A DNA stretch of 64,000 nt from Muricomes intestini (GTDB lineage: Bacteria > Bacillota > Clostridia > Lachnospirales > Lachnospiraceae). Positions 46,701 to 54,200 of the stretch are shown one piece after another. How positions within the stretch are numbered: the first letter of the stretch is position 1; every line of letters starts with the position of its first letter. Where the stretch lies: NCBI RefSeq assembly GCF_004346165.1, contig NZ_SLZZ01000001.1, positions 1-64,000 of the forward strand, written 5' to 3'. The position numbers and the translations under genes were made by a program. Below the pieces are notes generated by a model that was not told where the DNA came from, made no database searches, and was given only the letters and a program-made list of their open reading frames with translations.

Positions 46701-46777
46701 GTACTGTACATCCGCCAATTGAATGCTTCCAAAAAGCAATTGCGGCATATGCGAAAAAACTTGGTTTCGAAGGCTGA
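43775..46777 (+). CDS. allF-allG: Fused AllF-AllG (FdrA + YlbE/DUF1116) oxamate carbamoyltransferase subunit
   Basis: The protein has 1000 residues. Residues 1 to about 510 form an FdrA module related to succinyl-CoA synthetase alpha/beta: nucleotide/CoA-binding segment GIIGASGTGIQELTTIID, IGGRDLNAAVGGITMADMI and VFFIATVCGTRKDYQGYDEA. From about 525 to the end is a YlbE/DUF1116 module (PHIINVGLKSFAEVAEKFEC, GPMGGITSPNMAVFVVEN, GAGTVHPPIECFQKAI). E. coli has these as separate fdrA (about 555) and ylbE (about 420) genes, reported with ylbF as oxamic transcarbamylase: oxalurate plus phosphate gives oxamate plus carbamoyl phosphate. ATG 43775 follows AAAAGGAAG; an in-frame upstream ATG inside allD is unlikely. 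There is no stop or frameshift at the junction, so this is a true fusion. Confidence 0.88.
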   Translation: MLKTVVKKGSYHDSVVLMLLTNKISTIKGVKKVSIMMATPANKDIYRQSGLSTEALEEASANDLVIVADVEEDSLLDTIEAEMEDFFKKQSTVNAKNKGTESVKSWGKALAKQPDANLAVISIPGEYAAFEAERALDEGMNVFLYSDNVTIEDEKALKEKAHAKGLAVMGPDCGTGIIQGVPIAFTNNVSKGSIGIIGASGTGIQELTTIIDRLGEGVTNAIGIGGRDLNAAVGGITMADMIDAMEDDDTVKVLIIVSKPPAKEVRDNISDRLSNFSKPVVTLFVGEKPEYHEENFYHAYTLDEAARLAVSLVRGTKAPEASADADESEFFKAEENKTIKAYYSGGTLANEAAMLIKDAMDVKVPPEDIEGYMLQLEGNIVVDLGDDAYTKGKPHPMIDPAKRIECMENAIDDESTGVILLDIMLGYGSHEDMAGALLPSIIRLRDKAKKTGRRVFFIATVCGTRKDYQGYDEAVKKLKDAGVIVCENNKLACRTAIRAIGRDFKEPVKEIRAKKVVEVEKHTPSEKLRHLLSDKPHIINVGLKSFAEVAEKFECEVVQYDWMPPAGGDVELIKTLNFLRHYEEIDEANQSVIAKVVASQPVLKDNVRAKEVIPELNKGKVILHAGPPVAYENMPDPMQGSCVGAALFEEWADDEADARKLLESGEVKFIPCHHVNAVGPMGGITSPNMAVFVVENETDGNHAYCTMNEGIGKVLRFGAYSEEVVERLRWMRDVLGPTLGKVLRTMENGLAINPLIAKAVAMGDEFHQRNIAASLAFLKEVAPYITAFDMNEKDRYDVIKFLADTDQFFLNIMMATGKAVMDGARMIQAGTIVTAMCRNGYEFGIRIAGMGDEWFTGPVNTPQGLYFTGYDGEDACPDMGDSAITETFGVGGMAMIAAPAVTRFIGAGGYKDALCTSNKMTEICISRNPNFTVPTWDFQGICLGIDARLVVEKGITPVINTGIAHKTAGYGQIGAGTVHPPIECFQKAIAAYAKKLGFEG

Positions 46778-46793
46778 TATTGGGGGAATTAAT

Positions 46794-47729
46794 ATGGATA
46801 ACAACACAGTTGTGATTGCACTTGGGGGAAATGCGCTTGGGAAGAATGGTGCAGAACAGAAAGAGGCTGTTGCTAAGACTGCGAAAGTAATTGTGGATCT
46901 GGCAGAAGAAGGGTTGAATCTGGTAATCACACATGGAAATGGCCCGCAGGTTGGGATGATCCAAAATGCTATGGATAATCTCGCAATGATCCAGTCGGAA
47001 TATGGACAGACTGCACTTCCCGCGAGTGTTGCCATGAGCCAGGGCTATATTGGCATTGATCTTCAAAATGCAATCAAATATGAATTATATAGTAGAAATA
47101 TAGATAAAAAGGTATCTACAATCCTGTCACAGGTAGAGGTAGATAAAGAAGACGAAGCCTTTTTAAATCCCACAAAACCAATCGGAAGATTTCTAACAAG
47201 AGAAGAAGCAGAAAAAAAAGAAGCAGATGGCATTAAATGTATGGAAGATGCAGGAAGAGGCTACAGAATTGTAGTCGCTTCCCCAATGCCAAAGAAAATC
47301 CGTGAACTTCAGACGATTAAAACTCTGTTAGAAGCAGGTCATATTGTAATCACATGTGGAGGCGGTGGAATTCCGGTAATCGATGACTATGGAAAACTTT
47401 CAGGTGTCAGTGCGGTGATTGATAAGGATAATGCCAGCAGTCTCTTAGCAAAAGAGTTGAACGCAGACTTATTAATTATTCTGACGGCAGTCGAAAAGGC
47501 GGCAATTAATTTTGGAAAAGAAAATCAAGAATGGCTTAGTGATTTGACGGTAGAGCAGGCAGAAGAGTATATTAAACAGGGACAGTTTGCAAAAGGCTCT
47601 ATGCTGCCCAAAATTGAAGCTGCAATCCGTTTTGCTGAATCTGGAGAGGGACGCCGGACTCTGATTACACAACTTGAAAAAGCCGCAGCAGGAATTGCCG
47701 GTGAGACAGGGACAGTGATATATAAGTAA
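46794..47729 (+). CDS. arcC: Carbamate kinase (catabolic)
   Basis: The protein has 311 residues: amino-acid-kinase fold with VVIALGGNALG at the N-terminus, HGNGPQVGMIQNAM, CGGGGIPVIDDYG and DKDNASSLLAKELNADLLII. It converts carbamoyl phosphate and ADP to ATP, CO2 and ammonia, so it collects the energy of oxalurate cleavage as one ATP per allantoin. In E. coli the equivalent is YbcF (AllK), next to the same genes. ATG 46794 follows GGGGGAATT. It lies 16 bases after the fused AllFG gene. Confidence 0.95.
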   Translation: MDNNTVVIALGGNALGKNGAEQKEAVAKTAKVIVDLAEEGLNLVITHGNGPQVGMIQNAMDNLAMIQSEYGQTALPASVAMSQGYIGIDLQNAIKYELYSRNIDKKVSTILSQVEVDKEDEAFLNPTKPIGRFLTREEAEKKEADGIKCMEDAGRGYRIVVASPMPKKIRELQTIKTLLEAGHIVITCGGGGIPVIDDYGKLSGVSAVIDKDNASSLLAKELNADLLIILTAVEKAAINFGKENQEWLSDLTVEQAEEYIKQGQFAKGSMLPKIEAAIRFAESGEGRRTLITQLEKAAAGIAGETGTVIYK

Positions 47730-47744
47730 TTTAGGAGATGGATA

Positions 47745-49355
47745 ATGAACGTACCAACAAATTTGTTTATGTGGATTATGGCTTTTTTGCCAATCGCAGC
47801 ATTATTAATCTTGATGATTAAGTTTCAGTGGGGCGGGACAAAGGCTGCTCCTGTTGGGCTGATTATCACAGCGATTACAGGATTTGCATTTTATAAAGCA
47901 GATATGAAATTAATTGCTTCAGAAAGTGCAAAAGGAATATGGAGTGCACTGCCTATATTGTTGATTGTTTGGAGCGCAATTCTTTTATATCAGGTAGCTG
48001 ATCAGGCAAAAGCATTTCTTGTTATTCGTAATGGAATGAAAAAATTACTGCCAAACGAGCTTCTGGTGGTATTGGCCCTTGGATGGATTCTAGAAAGTTT
48101 CCTTCAGGGAATTACAGGCTTTGGAGTTCCTGTTGCTGTGGGGGCACCTCTTCTTATCGGTATTGGCGTAAATCCACTTTACGCTGTTATTATTCCACTT
48201 TTAGGGCAGGCATGGGGCAATACTTTTGGAACTCTAGGTGCAGCTTGGGATTCCCTGGTGGTTGCTACAAAGATCACTGAAGGTTCTGCAGAGTATTTTA
48301 AAACAGCTTTGTGGAGTGCACTTTTTATTTGGATTTTTGATTTAATCACAGGACTTGTAATATGCTGGTTTTATGGAAAAGGAAAAGCCATTAAAAAAGG
48401 GCTTTTGGCAGTGGTTATCTTGTCTGTCATTCAAGGAGGAGGAGAACTCCTACTTACACAAATAAATACAACAATTTCGTGTTTTATACCTGCTTGCATA
48501 TCTTTGGTTGTATTGTTCTTACTAGGACGTATGAAAATGTACAAAGATGAGTGGAGAATTGAAGACAGCCCGATTATGGACAGAACAAAAGAGACAGAAG
48601 AAAAGGATGAAGCACCTGCAAATATGACATTAATTCAGGCTTTTATTCCTTATATTCTTTTAACTGTAGTTACAATTGTTGTTCTGATGATAGGGCCTGT
48701 GAATAGAGTCCTTGGCCAATTTTCCATTTCGTTTGCATTTTCGGAGACTAAGACAGGTTATGGTTTTATAAATGAAGCAGTTGAGCATTTTTCACCGCTG
48801 GCACCATTTACACATGCGAGCATGTTCTTATTCATCTCTGCAATCGCAGGACTTATATATTTTAAGAAAAACGGGTGGATCAAAAAAGGTGGAGCGAAGG
48901 CTGCATTTTTAAAATCAGCGGTCATGACAATGCCATCAGGTATCGCTGTTATTAGTTTGGTTATTATGTCAAAAATTATGGGCGGAACCGGTCAGACAAT
49001 GGTTCTTGCAGATGGAATTGCAAATATACTTGGTAAAGTATATATAATTTTGGCGCCGGTAGTCGGAATGATTGGATCATTCATGACAGGAAGTAATATG
49101 ACTTCCAATATCTTATTTGGGGATTTCCAGGTTACGACAGCGAAATTCCTTGGTGTAAACCAGTCTGCAATTTTAGGAGCACAGACAACCGGCGGGGCAA
49201 TCGGAAGTGCGATTAGTCCGGGAAAGATTATTCTTGGAACAACAACAGCCGAAATTCTCGGAAGTGAAGGTCAAGTATTAAAGAAAATTATACCGATCAC
49301 AACAGCTGCAGCATTGGTCATAGGTGCGATCTTGTTTGTCTGTATTGTGATTTAA
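47745..49355 (+). CDS. L-lactate permease (LctP)-family transporter
   Basis: The protein has 536 residues and about 13-14 membrane helices. Family motifs are LESFLQGITGFGVPVAVGAP, GQAWGNTFGTLGAAWDSLV and FMTGSNMTSNILFGDFQ. LctP proteins carry lactate or glycolate with protons. In this operon the likely 2-oxo/hydroxy-acid-like compound is oxamate, the lactate-analogue end product; glyoxylate or glycolate are alternatives. It starts 15 bases after the carbamate kinase stop. The transport direction and substrate are inferred from context only. Confidence 0.88.
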   Translation: MNVPTNLFMWIMAFLPIAALLILMIKFQWGGTKAAPVGLIITAITGFAFYKADMKLIASESAKGIWSALPILLIVWSAILLYQVADQAKAFLVIRNGMKKLLPNELLVVLALGWILESFLQGITGFGVPVAVGAPLLIGIGVNPLYAVIIPLLGQAWGNTFGTLGAAWDSLVVATKITEGSAEYFKTALWSALFIWIFDLITGLVICWFYGKGKAIKKGLLAVVILSVIQGGGELLLTQINTTISCFIPACISLVVLFLLGRMKMYKDEWRIEDSPIMDRTKETEEKDEAPANMTLIQAFIPYILLTVVTIVVLMIGPVNRVLGQFSISFAFSETKTGYGFINEAVEHFSPLAPFTHASMFLFISAIAGLIYFKKNGWIKKGGAKAAFLKSAVMTMPSGIAVISLVIMSKIMGGTGQTMVLADGIANILGKVYIILAPVVGMIGSFMTGSNMTSNILFGDFQVTTAKFLGVNQSAILGAQTTGGAIGSAISPGKIILGTTTAEILGSEGQVLKKIIPITTAAALVIGAILFVCIVI

Positions 49356-49367
49356 AAGTATATGAAT

Positions 49368-49551
49368 GATACCAGGGTCAAAAGGTCATGCGTTTCATGC
49401 CTGAATGAAAAAGCATGACCTTGGAACCCATAAAACATGAGAAAGTAGCCCGAATAGGGCGGATTTCGAATGTTTTTAGGATTGCGGGAGCACAAAGTGC
49501 GGAGCAATCCGTAGGTATCAGGGGGGAAAAATACCTTTTGACCCCTACATC
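49368..49551 (+). mobile_element. MITE, full-length copy A (184 bp)
   Basis: Terminal inverted repeats are GATACCAGGGTCAAAAGGT on the left and the complement of GATGTAGGGGTCAAAAGGT on the right: 12 identical inner bases and three outer ones, with four mismatches between. It is flanked by an 8-bp direct repeat ATATGAAT (49360-49367 and 49552-49559), a target-site duplication. The left part holds a long palindrome centred on TTTCATGC...GCATGAAA, and the right part holds the GATTGC/GCAC palindromic unit (49480-49519). It carries no gene. It lies between the LctP-type gene and allC. Confidence 0.88.
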
Positions 49552-49608
49552 ATATGAATATATAGAACAAAACCACTTCTTGAAAGGTAAGAAGAGAAAG
49601 GGATACAT

Positions 49609-50850
49609 ATGGGAATTGAAGAAATTACAGGGAGAATTGCCAGAGACCTTGAACATCTGAAACAGTATACTGCAACACCAGGAAACGGATGTACAAGATT
49701 ACCATTTACAAAAGAGGCCAGAGAGGCTGTAAATTATTTGAAAGAACTTATGACGGAAGCAGGACTTGAGGTGTCAGAAGACGCGGCGGGAAATGTAATT
49801 GGTGTGTTAAAAGGAGAAGATTCTGAAGCACCAAGTGTTTTGATGGGTTCTCATTATGATTCTGTGGTAAATGGGGGAGATTACGACGGAATTGGTGGAG
49901 TTATTTGTGCAATTGAGGTTGCAAGACAATTAAAAGATGCAGGGCTTGTTCCTAAGAGGAATTTTGTTGTAGTTGGCTTCTGCGATGAAGAAGGTATGCG
50001 TTTTTGTACCGGATATTTTGGCTCAGGAGCAATGCTTGGAAACCGTGATGTTGCTTATACTAAGAGGTTTGCAGATACTTCTGGGATTACGGTGTATGAC
50101 GCGATGAAAGAATATGGGCTTGATCCGGAAAAAATAAAAGATGCAGCCTGGAAAGAAGGCAGTATCGGGCATTTCTTAGAGGTACATATTGAACAGGGGC
50201 CTGTACTTGATGCAGAAGGTTTTGACCTCGGGCTTGTAGATTGTATCGTAGGCATTCAGAGATACATGGTAACAGTTCATGGAAGGGCGGACCACGCAGG
50301 AACAACACCAATGGATATGAGAATGGATGCTGTAGATGCAGCTGCAAAGGTAATTTCCAAAATTGGTGATTGGGCCAGGGAAAAAGCGGATGGCTCGGTT
50401 GCTACTGTAGGTTATATTAATACTGTGCCTGGCGGCATGAACATTGTTGCAGAAGAGGTTCAGTTTACAGTTGATATTCGTTCAAGAAATAATGATAATA
50501 TCAATGATATTGCAAATCGTATCAGATGTGCATTGGAAAGGGAAGTTAAGATGTATGGCGGAAGCTTTGAGATGGATAATAAGCTTACAATTACACCTGT
50601 GCAATTATCAGAAGAAATGCTTGATATCATGGAAGAAGAATGTAAAGTAAGAGGATATACATATAAACGGCTTCCAAGTGGAGCAGGCCATGATGCACTT
50701 GAAATCGGCCAGGTCATCCCGACGGTTATGTTATTTGTACCAAGCTTGGAAGGCAGAAGTCATTGTCCGGTAGAATTTACAAAATATAGTGAATTTGCAA
50801 AAGCGGCAGTAGTTATGGAAAAACTTACAAAAGATCTGTTGATGAGATAG
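49609..50850 (+). CDS. allC: Allantoate amidohydrolase (M20 family)
   Basis: The protein has 413 residues. M20/hydantoinase-carbamoylase features: metal ligands in MGSHYDSVVNGGDYDGIGGV (His, bridging Asp), FCDEEGMRF (Glu pair) and LEVHIEQGPVLD (His), with a late SLEGRSHCPVEFT (His). It splits allantoate into ureidoglycine, CO2 and ammonia, feeding AllE. Size and order fit E. coli AllC (411). A ureidoglycolase or N-carbamoyl-amino-acid hydrolase role is possible, and a second M20 gene lies at 52933. A full MITE copy lies between it and the preceding transporter gene, so it may be transcribed separately. Confidence 0.87.
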   Translation: MGIEEITGRIARDLEHLKQYTATPGNGCTRLPFTKEAREAVNYLKELMTEAGLEVSEDAAGNVIGVLKGEDSEAPSVLMGSHYDSVVNGGDYDGIGGVICAIEVARQLKDAGLVPKRNFVVVGFCDEEGMRFCTGYFGSGAMLGNRDVAYTKRFADTSGITVYDAMKEYGLDPEKIKDAAWKEGSIGHFLEVHIEQGPVLDAEGFDLGLVDCIVGIQRYMVTVHGRADHAGTTPMDMRMDAVDAAAKVISKIGDWAREKADGSVATVGYINTVPGGMNIVAEEVQFTVDIRSRNNDNINDIANRIRCALEREVKMYGGSFEMDNKLTITPVQLSEEMLDIMEEECKVRGYTYKRLPSGAGHDALEIGQVIPTVMLFVPSLEGRSHCPVEFTKYSEFAKAAVVMEKLTKDLLMR

Positions 50851-50929
50851 TAGACAAAAAGAGTTCCTTGAGGTATAGGTATTCCAGAAAACATACTTGA
50901 GTTGGCAAACGCTAATTTCCCGTTTTTGA

Positions 50930-50958
50930 TTGAAGAATTATGTAATCTTTAGTATAAT
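50930..50958 (+). promoter_or_regulatory. pucR promoter
   Basis: TTGAAG (50930-50935), a 17-bp spacer and TATAAT (50953-50958). The -10 box forms part of the target-site duplication of the short MITE that follows, so the transcript would start inside the element. Confidence 0.65.
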
Positions 50959-50960
50959 AT

Positions 50961-51029
50961 GATGTAGGGGCCCCAAGGTCATGCTTTTTCATGCAGGCAT
51001 GAAACGCATGACCTTTTGACCCTGGTATC
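50961..51029 (-). mobile_element. MITE, internally deleted copy B (69 bp), inverted
   Basis: Starts GATGTAGGGG and ends CCCTGGTATC, the complement of the left end of copies A and C. Only the first palindrome remains; about 115 bp are missing between short GACCC-like repeats. It is flanked by a 7-bp direct repeat ATAATAT (50954-50960 and 51030-51036). The remaining sequence folds into a long hairpin (AAGGTCATGC...GCATGACCTT) just upstream of the pucR start. Confidence 0.85.
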
Positions 51030-51069
51030 ATAATATAGACAAAATTTGTGTTTTGTGGAAGGATTAAGT

Positions 51070-52740
51070 ATGGGAATCAGTGTAAAGTACCTTCTTCAGG
51101 TAAAAGAGCTAGAGGGTGTAAGCGTTCTATCAGAAAATGAAGGATTAGACAATGAAATCAAGGGAGTTACTATTATAGAGGCCCCGGATATTGTAAAGTT
51201 TATTAATGGTGGAGAAGTACTGCTTACTGGACTTTATGCATTTAAAGATTGCAGCATTGCAGCATTTTTAGAATATTTGAATGAGCTGGCAGGAAAAGAG
51301 GTTAGTGCAATTGCTCTAAAAAGGGGAAGAAATGTAGACAATGCGGATCTTAAAATAAAAGTATTGATGGAATTCTCAGCTGAACATAAAATACCGATAT
51401 TAGATGTCCCATTTGACATATCTTTTCGGAATATTATGAGTCTTATCATGGAGCATTTGTTCAATGAAGAAGTAACACGGCTTAAGTATTTTAAGACAAC
51501 TCATGATAACTTTGAGGCACTTGTACTTCAGGCCGATTCTTTCGATGGAGCGATAAAGAAAATCATAGATGTTCTTTCAAAATCTATCGATAACCCGGTA
51601 GCTGTGTTTGACCGTCATACGGCATGTGTTGCTGCAAGTGATGATGCAGAAAAAGAATTTGAAATTCAAAATAATGCGCGGAATTTTGAGCCGGAGATAT
51701 TTTCCAACTACAAATATCGGAGACAAAAAGGAAAATACGTACAGTATTTGATTAAGGTTAAATTAAATTTTGAGGAAAAGTTACACCTTGTAATAACTGA
51801 GAAAAATCAAGAATTTAATGTTATGGATTGCATCGCAACGGAAAGTGCGATTAATGCACTTCAACTTGAGTTTGCAAAACAATATGCAGTGCTGGAATTA
51901 GAAAAGAAGTTTCAGAACGATATTATGCATAATTTGTTAAATGGAAAAATTCACTCTGTGGAAGAATTAAGGAAGAATACGAGTTTATTGGGTGTTTCTT
52001 TCAACGGACATTTTCGCGTGATCGTGTTTGGCCTGGAAGATTCACGAAAAAATAGCATTGATTTACAGGAACAGGTGAAAGGCACGAATATTCTTGCAGA
52101 TGCAATTGTTAATTCGCTGAAGAACGTAAGAGTTCATAATGAAATTGATAGGATTGTTGTGATTCAGGAAGTGAGAGAAGAACAAACCCAAGAAGAATAC
52201 CGCATAGAAATACGCCGTGCTGTTGTGGAAATTCAGTCTTATATAGCAAAAAGAAAAAGGAACTTGAAAGCAAAGGCCGGTGTAGGAAAAGTTGTAGAAG
52301 GAATTATAAATCTGCCGGAGAGCTTTAAAGAAGCAAATGAAGCATCTAAGTTTATAGACATTGCCGGAGATATATCTGAAGACGGAGATTCTTGTGTTAT
52401 ACTCTTTTCCGATCTTGGAATCTTTAAATTATTAGCCCAGCTGAATGAGCAGGAACAACTTTTGGAATATATTCCGGAAGGGCTTAAGAAGTTGTTAGAT
52501 TATAAGAGACCACAAAGGGATGACTTATTGATAACTTTAAAGACATATCTCGACCGAAATTTGAATCTTTCAAAGACAGCACGAGATTTGTATGTACATT
52601 ACAAAACAGCATCTTATCGTATAGAAAAAATCATTAAAATTACGGGAATTGACTTTGATAATGCGAATGAAGTTTTAGCATTCCGTATTGGATTAGTTGT
52701 CTATAAAATGATAGAAAAGCATAATAAGGATTACATATAA
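51070..52740 (+). CDS. pucR: PucR-family transcriptional regulator
   Basis: The protein has about 556 residues. The N-terminal PucR/purine-catabolism domain covers about 5-125 (VSVLSENEGLDNEIKGVTII, then GGEVLLTGLYAFKDCSIAAF), with a middle GGDEF-like/CdaR domain and a C-terminal PucR-type HTH (NLNLSKTARDLYVHYKTASY, RIEKIIKITG). PucR activates ureide catabolism genes in Bacillus in response to allantoin-type compounds. Here it is the only regulator in the island and is the best candidate to control it. ATG 51070 follows GGAAGGATTAAGT. A strong terminator ends the gene. Confidence 0.92.
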   Translation: MGISVKYLLQVKELEGVSVLSENEGLDNEIKGVTIIEAPDIVKFINGGEVLLTGLYAFKDCSIAAFLEYLNELAGKEVSAIALKRGRNVDNADLKIKVLMEFSAEHKIPILDVPFDISFRNIMSLIMEHLFNEEVTRLKYFKTTHDNFEALVLQADSFDGAIKKIIDVLSKSIDNPVAVFDRHTACVAASDDAEKEFEIQNNARNFEPEIFSNYKYRRQKGKYVQYLIKVKLNFEEKLHLVITEKNQEFNVMDCIATESAINALQLEFAKQYAVLELEKKFQNDIMHNLLNGKIHSVEELRKNTSLLGVSFNGHFRVIVFGLEDSRKNSIDLQEQVKGTNILADAIVNSLKNVRVHNEIDRIVVIQEVREEQTQEEYRIEIRRAVVEIQSYIAKRKRNLKAKAGVGKVVEGIINLPESFKEANEASKFIDIAGDISEDGDSCVILFSDLGIFKLLAQLNEQEQLLEYIPEGLKKLLDYKRPQRDDLLITLKTYLDRNLNLSKTARDLYVHYKTASYRIEKIIKITGIDFDNANEVLAFRIGLVVYKMIEKHNKDYI

Positions 52741-52753
52741 AAATATTGTAACT

Positions 52754-52797
52754 GAAAGATAGTTTATCTACACTAGATAAACTATCTTTCTTTTTTT
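52754..52797 (+). terminator. Rho-independent terminator after pucR
   Basis: GAAAGATAGTTTATCTA (52754-52770) pairs perfectly with TAGATAAACTATCTTTC (52774-52790) across a CAC loop, followed by seven T residues. Confidence 0.95.
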
Positions 52798-52799
52798 AT

Positions 52800-52840
52800 C
52801 AAATTACAACGATGTAATTTGTTAAAAAATTATCTATAAT
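52800..52840 (+). promoter_or_regulatory. Perfect dyad and -10 box before the second catabolic operon
   Basis: CAAATTAC (52800-52807), a 6-base spacer and GTAATTTG (52814-52821) form a perfect inverted repeat that overlaps the place of the -35 for a TATAAT at 52835-52840. No good -35 hexamer is present, which suggests an activator-dependent promoter. The half-site resembles the AATTACAAC elements before the first hydrolase gene. Confidence 0.55.
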
Positions 52841-52932
52841 AAAAGTATAAAATAGATAAAGTCAATAAATAAATAAAATCCATAAATAAATGGATGTCAT
52901 ATTGGAGAAATGCTAAAAGAATGGAGGCAGTT

Positions 52933-54174
52933 ATGAGAATTAATTTAGAAAGGGTTCTCTCACGCTTGGAAGAGCTATATCAGTGTGGCTTGCTCGAAGA
53001 TGGAAATCACACGCGAATGGCTTTTTCACCAGAAGATTTAAAAGGCAGGGAAGTATTCCAAAATTATTTTCGCAAGTTAGGCTTAGACCCCAGGATTGAT
53101 GAAGCTGGTAATAATATTGTGCGATTAGAAGGAAGAAATCCAGACCTTCCGGTGATTATGACGGGTTCTCATCTTGATACTGTTCCCGATGGGGGAAGGT
53201 ATGATGGTGCTCTTGGCTGTATCGGCGGCCTGGAGGTTTGTGAAACTTTGGTGGAAAATCATTATCAGTTAAATCACCCATTAGAAGTGATTGTTTTTAC
53301 GGATGAAGAAGGATTTCGATTCGGCAATGGACTTCTTGGAAGTAGCGCAATAGCAGGCGGAAAACTTGGCATATCAGAAAATGACACAGATCTTTATGGA
53401 GAAAAGCGCAGCGAGGTAATGAAGAAATGTGGTATTTCTGTAATGGATGCATATAAAGCTAAGAGAGACAAAGATTCTGTTCACTGTTTTATGGAATTAC
53501 ATATTGAACAGGGTGCTTCTTTATATAGGAATCAAACATCGATTGGAATTGTATCTTCAATTGCAGGTGTGCTCCGCTATGAAGTAACAATAGAAGGAGA
53601 GGCGAATCATGCTGGAAGTACGGTTATGGATGAAAGAAAAGATGCACTTGCAGCAGCAGCCAAATTTATTGCAAAGTTACCAAATATCATTAAATCTTGT
53701 GGAAATCATTACACGGTTGGCACTGTAGGAACAATTAAGGTAACTCCAAATTCTGTAAATGTAGTGCCAGGAAGTTGTACTTTCCAATTAGAAGTGCGTG
53801 ATCAGGATGAAAAAGTCATTAAGAATATTTGCAATCAAGCGAAAGAACATATAGAACAAATCTGCCGCGAGATGGGAGAGACTTGTACATTTACAAAGAT
53901 TTCTTATCATGAACCCGCACCAATGGCTGGTTGGGTAAAAGATGCAATTGAATGTGCTGTGAGAAAATTAGGCATTCAATATGAAATCGTACCAAGTGGT
54001 GCTTTTCATGATTCACTAATTATGACGGCAGCTTTTCCAACAGGCATGATTTTTGTGCCAAGTGTAGATGGAATTAGCCATTCAAGATATGAAAAGACAC
54101 TGGACAAAGATATTGAACAAGGATGCAATGCATTACTTCAAACAATTCTTGAAGTAGATGATGTAGCAGAATAA
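52933..54174 (+). CDS. M20-family amidohydrolase, N-carbamoyl-amino-acid hydrolase type (second copy)
   Basis: The protein has about 413 residues. Metal ligands are present: MTGSHLDTVPDGGRYDGALG, FTDEEGFRFG and MELHIEQGASLYRN, with a late SVDGISHSRYE. It resembles allantoate amidohydrolase and L-carbamoylase but differs clearly from the AllC at 49609, so a different N-carbamoyl substrate is likely. It heads an operon with a FAD oxidoreductase and EtfBA. I chose ATG 52933 because GGAGG lies 5 bases upstream; ATGs at 52894 and 52921 are in frame but poorly supported. Confidence 0.82.
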   Translation: MRINLERVLSRLEELYQCGLLEDGNHTRMAFSPEDLKGREVFQNYFRKLGLDPRIDEAGNNIVRLEGRNPDLPVIMTGSHLDTVPDGGRYDGALGCIGGLEVCETLVENHYQLNHPLEVIVFTDEEGFRFGNGLLGSSAIAGGKLGISENDTDLYGEKRSEVMKKCGISVMDAYKAKRDKDSVHCFMELHIEQGASLYRNQTSIGIVSSIAGVLRYEVTIEGEANHAGSTVMDERKDALAAAAKFIAKLPNIIKSCGNHYTVGTVGTIKVTPNSVNVVPGSCTFQLEVRDQDEKVIKNICNQAKEHIEQICREMGETCTFTKISYHEPAPMAGWVKDAIECAVRKLGIQYEIVPSGAFHDSLIMTAAFPTGMIFVPSVDGISHSRYEKTLDKDIEQGCNALLQTILEVDDVAE

Positions 54175-54200
54175 ACCCTAAAAAGTAAAGGAGGAAAGAA

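Noticed and set aside
46602-46793. Upstream start for carbamate kinase within AllFG
   Set aside because: It would add 64 unrelated residues; the conserved kinase start VVIALGGNAL follows ATG 46794.
46106-47035. 309-codon frame antisense to the AllFG fusion
   Set aside because: It is a shadow of the true gene, rich in Cys, Ser and Ile with no domain pattern.
49415-49660. Open frame of 81 codons starting inside MITE copy A
   Set aside because: It covers the palindromes of the repeat element and the start of allC, has no ribosome binding site and no recognisable protein features.
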